NCBI RefSeq assembly: GCF_007786455.1
Contig: NZ_VNJK01000005.1
Coordinates: forward strand, 1-64,000
From: Paenibacillus agilis
Lineage (GTDB): Bacteria > Bacillota > Bacilli > Paenibacillales > Paenibacillaceae
Reading direction: 5' to 3'
DNA length: 64,000 bases
The position numbers and the translations under genes were made by a program. A model generated the notes under the pieces. The model saw nothing but the letters and a program-made list of their open reading frames with translations. It did no database searches and had not been told where the DNA came from. This document shows, piece after piece, positions 54,422 through 62,438 of the stretch (positions are counted from its first letter, which is position 1; each line of letters starts with the position of its first letter).

Positions 54422-54452
54422 TTTTAATTAGGCTCCTATTGCAAAAATTTGA

Positions 54453-55178
54453 TTATGAACAGTCACGCTGTAATTTAAATTGTAACGTATCCAGTGCTAA
54501 ATCCATCGTCTGTTGGGGTTGATGTGATTCCCAGTTGGTACGATCGGCAACGATACCGAACTCTGATCGCGGTAGTTCATACTGATTTATAGTTACAGAT
54601 TGCGCAGTCTCCAGCGACTTCATTACAGATGCTGCTTGTATTTCCGGTGAACCGTGCATCTCTGTCATATTCGTCATCGTCGAAGCGTGCTGATCGCAAT
54701 CGCCTACGTTCACTCGCTCCATAAATCTAACAAGCGATTCCTCGTTTTCTACCAAACAGATGCTTTCATGATCAATACGATCATCTCTCCATACTGGGAT
54801 ACGAACAAATGCTACTCGATCCTTAGGATACACGAACAGCAAGTTGCGCGAAGAAGGCATAAGCTGGATTCGGGATGCTTTGCGATCCCCCTTCTCATCA
54901 GCTACGACTGTCCATTCTTTTGCCTCGAAAATATCAAATACTCGTGCCGCGCATTCTACACTTTCACTTCCCGAGCGCACATCAGCGTCTAGCTGCTTCC
55001 ACACAACATCCTCTTGCCCATGACTGGATACGATTGACCATGTACGTCCGAATCGCTCTTTCAATAAACCTTGAATCGCTTGCACCGCTTGTGCGTAGCG
55101 TTCAAATACCGTTAATCCCGCTTCAAATAATACTAAAACCCGTTCGTCAGGGTGTTGTGCATGTAAGTTTGTACTCAT
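54453..55178 (-). CDS. Unknown protein between two RtcB genes
   Basis: 241 residues, soluble and acidic. Alpha/beta N-terminal part: ERVLVLFEAGLTVFERYAQAVQAIQGLLKERF, SIVSSHGQEDVVWKQLDADV, LLFVYPKDRVAFVRIPVW; a less structured C-terminal third. No family recognised. Four bases after the rtcB stop upstream and 31 bases before the next rtcB, so obligately cotranscribed. Possible cofactor (archease-like in role, not in sequence) or substrate adaptor; this is inference. Confidence 0.7.
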   Translation of the reverse strand: MSTNLHAQHPDERVLVLFEAGLTVFERYAQAVQAIQGLLKERFGRTWSIVSSHGQEDVVWKQLDADVRSGSESVECAARVFDIFEAKEWTVVADEKGDRKASRIQLMPSSRNLLFVYPKDRVAFVRIPVWRDDRIDHESICLVENEESLVRFMERVNVGDCDQHASTMTNMTEMHGSPEIQAASVMKSLETAQSVTINQYELPRSEFGIVADRTNWESHQPQQTMDLALDTLQFKLQRDCS

Positions 55179-55182
55179 TATA

Positions 55183-56655
55183 TTAGGCTCCTTTTAACGC
55201 TGCCAACGGCTTGCATACTGCTACTACTTCAGCAAGCCCTGCGCCGACAACGCTCTCGATTATATGTTCAACATTTTTATATGCTTGTGGTGATTCATCA
55301 ACGATGCTTTCCAGCATCGGTTGGTTGACTACAATTTCATCTTCCTTACCTACTCTCATGGAGGCAGCAAACTCATCCACGGTCACTAGCTGCTTCGTTG
55401 CACTGCGTGATCGAACCCGACCAGCCCCGTGACAGATCGAATAATAATTGTCGCTTCCGCCATCGCGCCCCACCATCAAATAAGAACGGCTGCCCATCGA
55501 TCCAGGTATAAGCGCTGGATGCCCAGTCTCCAAGTATGGCTTCGGATTATCTGGATGATGCGGCGGCAGAGCACGTGTAGCTCCTTTTCGATGAACGAAC
55601 ATCCGCTGTCCATCATGTACTTCCTCCCATGCGTAGTTATGCATGAGATCATACAGCGTCCGCATCTCAACCTTAGTCCCGAATACATCACGAAACGCTT
55701 CGCGAATGCCATATGCGATCAAATGTCGATTCACGACTGCATAGTTCAACGCCGAGTACATCAAGTTCACATACGATTGTGCAAATGGATGCTCCAACGG
55801 CGCAAACGTTAATCTCGGATCTGGCGTTCCTTGACCAGACGCACGCATCCATTGGGCCATCGCCTTAATCCCATGCTCACTGACCGCTCCGCCCCATGCT
55901 CGTGATCCAGAATGGATCATAACGACGACTTGCCCGTCAAATAGTCCCCATGCTTCTGCAATTTCCCGATTATGTTTATCTATCTCGATCGCTTGCACTT
56001 CGGCAAAGTGATTGCCGCTGCCAAGGGTTCCAAGCTGTCTATGCGCTCTATGCCATATCGGTTCTGGAATTTCATCCAGTACCTTTTCATCAAACGAAAA
56101 TCTACCGCATTCTAGATGCGTCAAGGATGTCGTCTTCTTTGGCGTGTAAATGTCCGGCACATACTTGTTAGGCAAGCCGTGAACACCTTTTTTCAGAACA
56201 TGCTCCAAACGAATATCCGAAAAATAGCCGCGTTCATGCATGTTCAAAGGCACGTATTTCCCCATTCGTTTAATCAACTTACGCCGTACCTTTACGTCTT
56301 TTAGTTCATCACGATGCATATTCGTCAAATGGACTCGCATACCGCAGCCGATATCGTTACCGACAATAGAAGGAGACACATAACCATTCTCAGCCTCCCA
56401 TACCGCTGTCGTACCTATGCACGTTCCAACACCAACATGAACATCTGGTGTATAGCTCATGTAAGAAGCATTTGGAATCAGTAAATTGTTATTTGCCATT
56501 TCAAATACTTTTGCAGGAAGCTCCGCAAATAAAGGCTCACTGGCATAAACGTGCAATTCTCCTGCTGGAAGTGCAACCGTGCGATAAAACGCTGTCTCTG
56601 TTTTTGAATCCGTATTCCATATATCTTTATTCCATGTATGCATTACTAACTTCAT
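55183..56655 (-). CDS. RtcB-family RNA ligase 2
   Basis: 490 residues, closer to the full-length RtcB of archaea and E. coli. Motifs: VGNDIGCGMRV, GTLGSGNHFAEV, MIHSGSRAWG, LMHNYAWEEVHDG, VHRKGATRA, PGSMGSRSYLMVG, and CHGAGRVRSR with the GMP-accepting His (about residue 408). The catalytic set appears complete. Start uncertain: the first ATG lies one base after GAGAGG, and a second ATG 12 bases further in has long spacing. First gene of the three-gene operon behind a structured leader. Confidence 0.92.
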   Translation of the reverse strand: MKLVMHTWNKDIWNTDSKTETAFYRTVALPAGELHVYASEPLFAELPAKVFEMANNNLLIPNASYMSYTPDVHVGVGTCIGTTAVWEAENGYVSPSIVGNDIGCGMRVHLTNMHRDELKDVKVRRKLIKRMGKYVPLNMHERGYFSDIRLEHVLKKGVHGLPNKYVPDIYTPKKTTSLTHLECGRFSFDEKVLDEIPEPIWHRAHRQLGTLGSGNHFAEVQAIEIDKHNREIAEAWGLFDGQVVVMIHSGSRAWGGAVSEHGIKAMAQWMRASGQGTPDPRLTFAPLEHPFAQSYVNLMYSALNYAVVNRHLIAYGIREAFRDVFGTKVEMRTLYDLMHNYAWEEVHDGQRMFVHRKGATRALPPHHPDNPKPYLETGHPALIPGSMGSRSYLMVGRDGGSDNYYSICHGAGRVRSRSATKQLVTVDEFAASMRVGKEDEIVVNQPMLESIVDESPQAYKNVEHIIESVVGAGLAEVVAVCKPLAALKGA

Positions 56656-56690
56656 TCCTCTCGTTTACTGCCAATATCAAATTTGTGCAT

Positions 56691-56727
56691 AAAAAAATGA
56701 CCGCAGACTCTTCTGTCTACGGTCATT
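56691..56727 (-). terminator. Terminator hairpin in the rtcB leader (attenuator candidate)
   Basis: Minus strand AATGACCG-x-AGAC...GTCT-x-CGGTCATT followed by T7, only 36 bases upstream of the first RtcB gene. No gene ends just before it on this strand, so it probably acts as an attenuator. Confidence 0.7.
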
Positions 56728-56731
56728 TCCA

Positions 56732-56804
56732 TCCTAATAGAGGGATAATTATCCATCTCTAATGAACACACTCATTCACCCTTGTGGATGAGCGTCCTTA
56801 GGAA
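56732..56804 (-). ncRNA. Candidate three-helix leader RNA upstream of rtcB operon
   Basis: Minus strand. A closing helix TCCTAA (56798-56803)/TTAGGA (56732-56737) encloses two hairpins: CTCATCCAC-AAGG-GTGAATGAG (56771-56792) and AGAG-AT-GGATAATTATCC-CTCT (56739-56760). It ends five bases before the terminator stem. This layout is that of a riboswitch or attenuator, but the sequence matches no class I know. An eight-codon ORF (ATG AGT GTG ... TAA) overlaps the second arm. Confidence 0.45.
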
Positions 56805-56808
56805 CATA

Positions 56809-56837
56809 TAAAAAGACCATAGACTTCTCGTCTATGA
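56809..56837 (-). terminator. Terminator of small transcription unit
   Basis: Minus strand CATAGAC-GAGAA-GTCTATG followed by GTCTTTTTAT. Confidence 0.75.
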
Positions 56838-56852
56838 TCTCATGATAATCCG

Positions 56853-56944
56853 TTCATGTTATGCGAAGTACAGCTCACCTGCAGGTATATACTCCAACTA
56901 ATGTCGAGTAATTCACCATGTGCGAAGTAGCACTTCTGCTCACC
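56853..56944 (-). repeat. Imperfect direct repeat pair
   Basis: On the minus strand GGTGAGC[A/T]G...TACTTCGCA...TGAA occurs twice (56912-56944 and 56853-56879). The first copy carries an inserted GAAGT/ACTTC hairpin. Located in the 3' part of the small transcription unit. Confidence 0.5.
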
Positions 56945-56946
56945 GA

Positions 56947-57072
56947 TTATTCCGTCGAGACCGACGAGAAACGTATGAATGTATGCGATTGTCGGTTACC
57001 TAGGCTATCATTACGCAGCCAATTACCAGTACCTTTATCATTTCTGAGTTCATTAAACATAAGCATCATCAT
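56947..57072 (-). CDS. Small ORF, 41 aa, in its own transcription unit
   Basis: Starts at the first of three consecutive ATGs, 11 bases after a strong AAAGGAGG. The peptide begins MMMLMFNELRND and contains GTGNWLRND and HTFIRFSSVSTE: polar and basic, no transmembrane helix. No family recognised. Expression is supported by a near-consensus promoter and a terminator, forming an RNA of about 290 bases of which only half is coding. Confidence 0.5.
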   Translation of the reverse strand: MMMLMFNELRNDKGTGNWLRNDSLGNRQSHTFIRFSSVSTE

Positions 57073-57107
57073 GTTATCGTCGGCCTCCTTTCGTGTAATA
57101 TGGACTT

Positions 57108-57137
57108 ATCATAAAGCGGTATTCCAAACATTGTCAA
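57108..57137 (-). promoter_or_regulatory. Strong sigma-A promoter of small transcription unit
   Basis: Minus strand TTGACA (57132-57137), an 18-base spacer and TATGAT (57108-57113), directly after the acyltransferase stop. The best sigma-A promoter seen in the window. Confidence 0.75.
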
Positions 57138-57145
57138 CCCCATTT

Positions 57146-58528
57146 TTAAAAAACAGGTTTTGACCTATCTTTTTGTTCTATCGATTCAAGACCATTCTGC
57201 TGTTCTCCACTTACCAACGACGCTTGAGGATTTCTTCGGCTCACATTACCTGTCAGCCATTTCCCATATGGCATGAGCTCCATCATCTTGGACAATAGTA
57301 AAGACCCCACTGCAACAACCACCCACGTTATTATTGTCACGATAAAATGCTGTCCTTCAAGCATCAATGTTCGCGTCCACAAAGCAACCCCTGACAACAC
57401 AAGTGCATGTACTAAATAAGCAGGGAAAGAGTACGATCCAATCCATTTCAAACAACGGTACAGCATGCCTTGGCGTTTTACGATATTCAGCGCAAGCACG
57501 TACAGAAGCAGCATCTGTGAAACGGCCAATATAGCGATAGACGGTTTCAAATACGTTGAGATATTTACGTTTACTGGTTCCACACCACCTGCTAACAAAC
57601 GATAGCTGCTGTACAGATACGCAGCGCCAAACACCATCGCACTCCACGGCAGCACACGCTGTACCCATCGCCGCCACTCAGGGAGGAGGTACGCACAGAG
57701 AATGCCCATTGCAATATAGAGTATATACATGCCTGCAAACATGGTACGGTGCCCCAACATATATGCTGCAGCCCCACTCGCATCGGACGTCCATCCGGGC
57801 GCGATACGGTAAGACCAGTCCATCAAGGCTAGATGGAGAAGGCCGATCCCTATCATCAACAAAACTAGCCAACGCTTGCTTATCTTCATTCCCTTTTCCA
57901 AAGTTATTGCACGTATTTTTATTTGTACTTTATGTACAATTTTGAGTAACCAAGGAAAGAGAAGATACAATTGGAATATCATTAAAATAAACCATAGATG
58001 ATACCCATATGTCGGGTTAACAAACTGCTGCAACATTTTCATCCAGCCATCTAAAGTGAACATATCTCCTTGCAAAATAAATGCGCAATAGATCAAGGTC
58101 CATAATGCGAATGGGACAAGCAGTCCCTGTGCTCGCCGCTTCAAAAAAGCGCCGTATTTCATAGAGGAATGACGGCTATAAAATAAAAGGACGGTTGATA
58201 TGAATACGAAAGTCAGCGTACCAAATCTCGTAAAGTGATAGAGCAGGCTGATCAAAATCGAGTCAGTCCGATTGATATCTTCACGGACAATATATTCACC
58301 AATACTGTGCTGCAGCACAATTGCTAAAAAGGCGAACGCTCGTAGTATCGTGAGCTCTTCTATTCTTTTTTTCGACGTAGACGATGTATGGTTAGGTACA
58401 GCATCTGTATTTGCACTTTTCTTATCTTTTTCCTGTTTCTCGAAAGGAACAGCCTCTACTTCTGTGGTATCGTCCATCACAGCAATCGTATTCATCGTTG
58501 TCTTCCCTTGCAGGTTCGATTCGGTCAC
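57146..58528 (-). CDS. Acyltransferase-3 family membrane protein
   Basis: 460 residues. A hydrophilic N-terminal ~55 residues (Asp/Glu/Lys-rich) is followed by about ten transmembrane helices. Acyltransferase family 3 signatures: ELTILRAFAFLAIVLQHS with the catalytic His, FVFISTVLLFY, and KRRAQGLLVPFALWTLIY. Such proteins O-acylate surface polysaccharide or peptidoglycan sugars. Monocistronic. Confidence 0.87.
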   Translation of the reverse strand: MTESNLQGKTTMNTIAVMDDTTEVEAVPFEKQEKDKKSANTDAVPNHTSSTSKKRIEELTILRAFAFLAIVLQHSIGEYIVREDINRTDSILISLLYHFTRFGTLTFVFISTVLLFYSRHSSMKYGAFLKRRAQGLLVPFALWTLIYCAFILQGDMFTLDGWMKMLQQFVNPTYGYHLWFILMIFQLYLLFPWLLKIVHKVQIKIRAITLEKGMKISKRWLVLLMIGIGLLHLALMDWSYRIAPGWTSDASGAAAYMLGHRTMFAGMYILYIAMGILCAYLLPEWRRWVQRVLPWSAMVFGAAYLYSSYRLLAGGVEPVNVNISTYLKPSIAILAVSQMLLLYVLALNIVKRQGMLYRCLKWIGSYSFPAYLVHALVLSGVALWTRTLMLEGQHFIVTIITWVVVAVGSLLLSKMMELMPYGKWLTGNVSRRNPQASLVSGEQQNGLESIEQKDRSKPVF

Positions 58529-58680
58529 AGATTCACCTCATTGTCACGTTATCCATATAACAGCTTCGTGCATAATGTTATCGCTCTAACCTGAAAACGA
58601 GATGAAAGAGGCATAAAGAAAGATTCATTAGTATCCATTTCTGTCGAATTTAAAAGTGTCACCCTCCCTTTTTCTCAAAC

Positions 58681-58718
58681 AAAAAAAGCCATCAATCAAG
58701 CTGTACTGATTGATGGCT
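58681..58718 (-). terminator. Terminator of serine hydrolase gene
   Basis: Minus strand AGCCATCAATCA...TGATTGATGGCT followed by T7. Confidence 0.9.
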
Positions 58719-58759
58719 GCACATCCATTACATATAACTAGTTCATTTACATAAACCCT

Positions 58760-59968
58760 CTACTTAAAACTTACTGATCTGAATTCCTCTTCGAAAATCT
58801 CTAGTAAATTGGCCTGTTCCTCATTCATATCATTATCGAGTATGTTCGTGCTCATCGCCAACACATGATCTCCACCTACAAGACCGCCAGCTATCGTAGC
58901 AAATCCATGAATGCCCCCACTATGTCCCCAAATGGAATTACCACTTGCTAGCTTTGTTTCATAAATGCCCAGTCCATATTTCCCAACAGGCGTATCAACC
59001 CCCGTCAACATTTGCTGCAAAGATTCAGCCTTCAATAACTTGCCGCCTAATAAGGTACTGAAAAACGTATTCAAGTCAGCCGTTGTCGAAATCATATCAC
59101 CCGCTGCATCTCCCCATGAAGGGTTCAACTCTGTCATATCGATAAACTTGCCGTTCTCTTTAAAGTACCCTCTTGCATGCTGATCCGGAATATAAGAAGA
59201 GCTTAACGGTATAGATGTTTCGTTTAGCTGAAGCGGCTCAATGATGCGCTTCTTAATTTGCTCCGCATAGGTTTCACCTGTCACCTGCTTAATAATAAGT
59301 CCCGCTAAAATATAGTTCGTATTTGAATAACTCCAATTCGTTCCTGGAGCGAATAATGGTGCTTCAGCTAATCCTTTACGGACAAGCTCTTCAGGCGTAT
59401 ATCCATGATACGGATTCTTCACTATGCTATCTCTTATAAATGATACCGATGTGTAGTTCGCAATGCCGCTCGTATGATTCAATAACTGCCGAATTGTAAT
59501 CTTGCTGCCATCATAGCCATTTCCTTGTACGACACCTGGCAGCCATTTCTCTACAGAGTCATCCAAGTGGAGCTTCCCTTCTTCAGCTAGCTGCAAAATA
59601 ACAGTCGCGACGAACGTTTTCGTCACACTACCTATTCGAAAATGGAAGTCCGCCTTCACTTGCCGTGTATCATAGATGCTCGCTTCCCCTGATGCGTAAG
59701 CCCACCGCTCTCCATTTTTCATGCCTGCTGCAATGATTCCTGGAATGTTCTTATGGTTAGCAAGACGATCAATAACTTGCTTAACGGAGCTATTTACTTC
59801 AATTGCTGCACGAGTGGATTGCTGCTGTAAAGAAGTTTGGATACCTTGTGTCTGCTGGGATGCTATCTTATCCGACTGGGCTTGTACATTTCCTTGCACA
59901 GGCAGCAGTAGAGCTGAAGCTGCAACCATCGCCGATACCGTCAACATTTTAAATTTATTTAATTTCAT
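58760..59968 (-). CDS. Secreted class-C beta-lactamase-fold serine hydrolase (one domain)
   Basis: 402 residues. Signal peptide with cleavage near VQAQ (about residue 31). Catalytic motifs: SxxK as SVTK in FRIGSVTKTFV (about residue 113), YSN in NWSYSNTNY, and the HxG-type motif in WGHSGGIHGF. The family includes D-aminopeptidases, esterases and penicillin-binding proteins as well as beta-lactamases; activity cannot be decided. Third member of a tandem array; closest in motif to the C-terminal domains of its two-domain neighbours. Confidence 0.88.
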   Translation of the reverse strand: MKLNKFKMLTVSAMVAASALLLPVQGNVQAQSDKIASQQTQGIQTSLQQQSTRAAIEVNSSVKQVIDRLANHKNIPGIIAAGMKNGERWAYASGEASIYDTRQVKADFHFRIGSVTKTFVATVILQLAEEGKLHLDDSVEKWLPGVVQGNGYDGSKITIRQLLNHTSGIANYTSVSFIRDSIVKNPYHGYTPEELVRKGLAEAPLFAPGTNWSYSNTNYILAGLIIKQVTGETYAEQIKKRIIEPLQLNETSIPLSSSYIPDQHARGYFKENGKFIDMTELNPSWGDAAGDMISTTADLNTFFSTLLGGKLLKAESLQQMLTGVDTPVGKYGLGIYETKLASGNSIWGHSGGIHGFATIAGGLVGGDHVLAMSTNILDNDMNEEQANLLEIFEEEFRSVSFK

Positions 59969-60004
59969 CGTTTCTCCTCCATATTTTCATTGTCTAGAAA
60001 AGAC

Positions 60005-60050
60005 TGCCTCCTACTTAACGCCAAGTAACTTAACTCTGAAATAGGAGGCA
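60005..60050 (-). repeat. Duplicated intergenic hairpin, copy B
   Basis: TGCCTCCTA...TAGGAGGCA, nine base pairs, with AAGTTACTT in the loop (minus strand). Related to the element at 62331-62378. Followed by TTTTCT on both strands, so it could terminate transcription. Confidence 0.6.
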
Positions 60051-60073
60051 TTTTCTTCTTAAGGGAATAAGGA

Positions 60074-62293
60074 TTAGTTGAATTCAGTCGTAAGTAAATT
60101 GCTCATATTCTCGTTAAATGCTTTTATTAACTCATCCGAATTCGGCTGTGAGTTTATATTCATAGCCATAATGCGCTTGCCATCAGACGTTCCAAGTAGC
60201 ATACTTACAAATCCATGAATTCCTCCATCATGACCCCAGAGAACCTGACCATTTGGGAGTTTCGTTTGATAGATACCCAATCCATATGTTCTACCGTCAC
60301 CATTCTCGGTCGCTAACATCTGCTTCAACTGCTCTTCCTTCAATAGCTTGCCGCCGAGCAGCGCAGACAAAAATGTGGACAAATCCTTTCCTGTTGAAAT
60401 CATATCTCCTGCCGCATTTGCAATGGTTGGGTTCAATTCTGTAATATCTAACAACGTTTGATTGTGTGTGATATATCCTCTTCCATGCTTAGATCCAGGT
60501 ATGAGGGTACTGCTGCCTGGCAAGAAAGTATCGTTAAGATGAAGCGGCTCTATGATGCGTTTTTCTATTTGTTGATCATACGTCTCGCCTGTTACTTTTT
60601 TAATAATTTGGCCAAGCAGCACATAGTTCGTATTGGAGTATTGGAAGTCAGTTCCTGGCTTGAATACGGGCTTTTCTTTCAGACCCATCGCCACTAACTC
60701 TTCTGCTGTATAGGTACGCTGCAAAAGTTCTAGATTATTAGGGTCTTTAAAAAGAACACTCGTATAGTTATAAATCCCGCTTGTATGATTAAGTAGTTGG
60801 CGAATCGTAATTTTACTACCGTCGTAACCGTTGCCCTGTACAACTCCAGGGAGCCATTTCTCCACGGAGTCATCTAAATTAAGCTTGTTCTCCCCAGCTA
60901 ATTGAAGCACGACAGTCGCTACAAATGTTTTCGTAATACTGCCAATACGGAAACGTGCATCAGACTCCATTTTGCGTCCTGTCTTAATATCAGCCTTGCC
61001 AGCTAAGTAGCCTTGGAACTTGCCGTTGTTGTATGTCACTGCTGTGACACCTGCAATATCAAGCTTCGTGAAGTTATCAATGAGTTTCTGTACTCGTTCA
61101 ACTTTGGAAGCAGTTCCGCCAAATTCTTCTGCAATGATATTCACATGATGAAGGGCATCTTTATCCGCAAGTAAATTGGTGCTCAATGCCATCACATGTT
61201 CACCGCCAGCGATCCCTCCTGCCATAGTAGAGAATCCAGGCAGATTTCCGCCGTGTCCCCAGAATGAAGTTCCATTTGGCAGTTTCGTTTCATAAATACC
61301 AAGTCCGTATTTCCCAAGAAGAGGAGCTTCAACCGTTGTCATCATTTGCTTAAGCAACTCTGGCTTCAATAATTTCCCACCTAGTAGTGCACTGAAAAAT
61401 GTATTCAAATCATCTACCGTCGAGATCATATCTCCGGCTGCATTTGCCCATGAAGTATTCATTTCTGTTGTGTCCAAAAGCTTGCCTTCAAGCTTGAAGT
61501 ATCCTCTTGCATGAGGACTAGGGAGATGTGTAGAACTGCCTGGGACTGAGGTTCCCTTGAGTTTTAGTGGATCGATAATACGTTTCTTAATCTGCTCACC
61601 GTATGTTTCGCCTGTAACTTTCTTAATAACAAGTCCCGCCAGCACCGTATTCGTGTTCGAGTACTCCCAGCTTGAGCCTGGCGCAAACGAAGGCTTTGCG
61701 CTAATGCCTGCACGAACAAGATCATCAGCTGTATAGTTTTTGTTCGAGCTCGATTGAAGACCTTTCATAAAGGACTCATTTGCTGTATAGCTCGCGATTC
61801 CACTCGTATGATTGAGCAACTGACGGATCGTAATTTTGCTTGCGTCGTATCCATTACCTTGCACAACACCCGGCAGCCATTTTTCAATGGAATCATCCAA
61901 ACTGAGTTTATTTTCACCTGCTAATTGAAGAATGACCGTCGCTACAAATGTTTTTGTGGTACTTCCGATTCGAAAATGGAAATTGGTCTTCACTGGAGTT
62001 TTGTCGTGGATAGTAGATTCACCTGAGGCATAAGACCACTTTTGACCGTTCTTTGTAACACCAACGATGACCCCTGGAACGTCTTGTTGATCAGCAGCTT
62101 GATCAATGAGCTTTTTGACGGAACTTCGATTGTCGTGAGCGTTAGCCCCTGGCTTATTAGTAGAATGCTGAGAAGTTTGCTGTGCTGTATTCACGTTCTC
62201 GGCGTGCAATGTTCCTTGCACGGGCAAAAGCAAGGTTCCTGCTAATAATGCGGATAAAGTAATCATTCCTAATTTGTAGCCTTTAAACTTCAT
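60074..62293 (-). CDS. Secreted serine hydrolase with two tandem beta-lactamase domains
   Basis: About 739 residues from the ATG with AAGGAGG upstream; 19 upstream codons lack a start signal. Signal peptide ending LHAE. Domain 1 (about 55-385): STTK, EYSNTN, WGHGGNLPGF. Domain 2 (about 405-735): SITK, QYSNTN, WGHDGGIHGF. Both catalytic sets are complete. The domains share long identical stretches (for example LDDSVEKWLPGVVQGNGYD and ITIRQLLNHTSGI), so this is a recent internal duplication. Neighbours are paralogues in the same orientation. Confidence 0.88.
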   Translation of the reverse strand: MKFKGYKLGMITLSALLAGTLLLPVQGTLHAENVNTAQQTSQHSTNKPGANAHDNRSSVKKLIDQAADQQDVPGVIVGVTKNGQKWSYASGESTIHDKTPVKTNFHFRIGSTTKTFVATVILQLAGENKLSLDDSIEKWLPGVVQGNGYDASKITIRQLLNHTSGIASYTANESFMKGLQSSSNKNYTADDLVRAGISAKPSFAPGSSWEYSNTNTVLAGLVIKKVTGETYGEQIKKRIIDPLKLKGTSVPGSSTHLPSPHARGYFKLEGKLLDTTEMNTSWANAAGDMISTVDDLNTFFSALLGGKLLKPELLKQMMTTVEAPLLGKYGLGIYETKLPNGTSFWGHGGNLPGFSTMAGGIAGGEHVMALSTNLLADKDALHHVNIIAEEFGGTASKVERVQKLIDNFTKLDIAGVTAVTYNNGKFQGYLAGKADIKTGRKMESDARFRIGSITKTFVATVVLQLAGENKLNLDDSVEKWLPGVVQGNGYDGSKITIRQLLNHTSGIYNYTSVLFKDPNNLELLQRTYTAEELVAMGLKEKPVFKPGTDFQYSNTNYVLLGQIIKKVTGETYDQQIEKRIIEPLHLNDTFLPGSSTLIPGSKHGRGYITHNQTLLDITELNPTIANAAGDMISTGKDLSTFLSALLGGKLLKEEQLKQMLATENGDGRTYGLGIYQTKLPNGQVLWGHDGGIHGFVSMLLGTSDGKRIMAMNINSQPNSDELIKAFNENMSNLLTTEFN

Positions 62294-62330
62294 AGTTTTT
62301 CCTCCTTGTTTTGGCACACCATCGGAGCAC

Positions 62331-62378
62331 TGCCTCCTACTAATTATCAAGTTACTTCCCCCTGGAAAATAGGAGGCA
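62331..62378 (-). repeat. Duplicated intergenic hairpin, copy A
   Basis: TGCCTCCTA...TAGGAGGCA with AAGTAACTT in the loop (minus strand). Sits 38 bases upstream of the two-domain hydrolase start; its counterpart lies 37 bases upstream of the one-domain gene. Not followed by a T-run here. Confidence 0.6.
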
Positions 62379-62438
62379 GACAGTTACTCCGCTTGATGAT
62401 GTGGAACATTTAAATAATGGTAAAGCACCGTTCGTGAT

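Noticed and set aside
54453-55178. Archease encoded between the two rtcB genes
   Set aside because: The protein is longer than archease and lacks its acidic metal-binding pattern; left as unknown.
56691-56804. T-box leader before the rtcB operon
   Set aside because: The conserved antiterminator bulge sequence (TGGNACC type) is absent.
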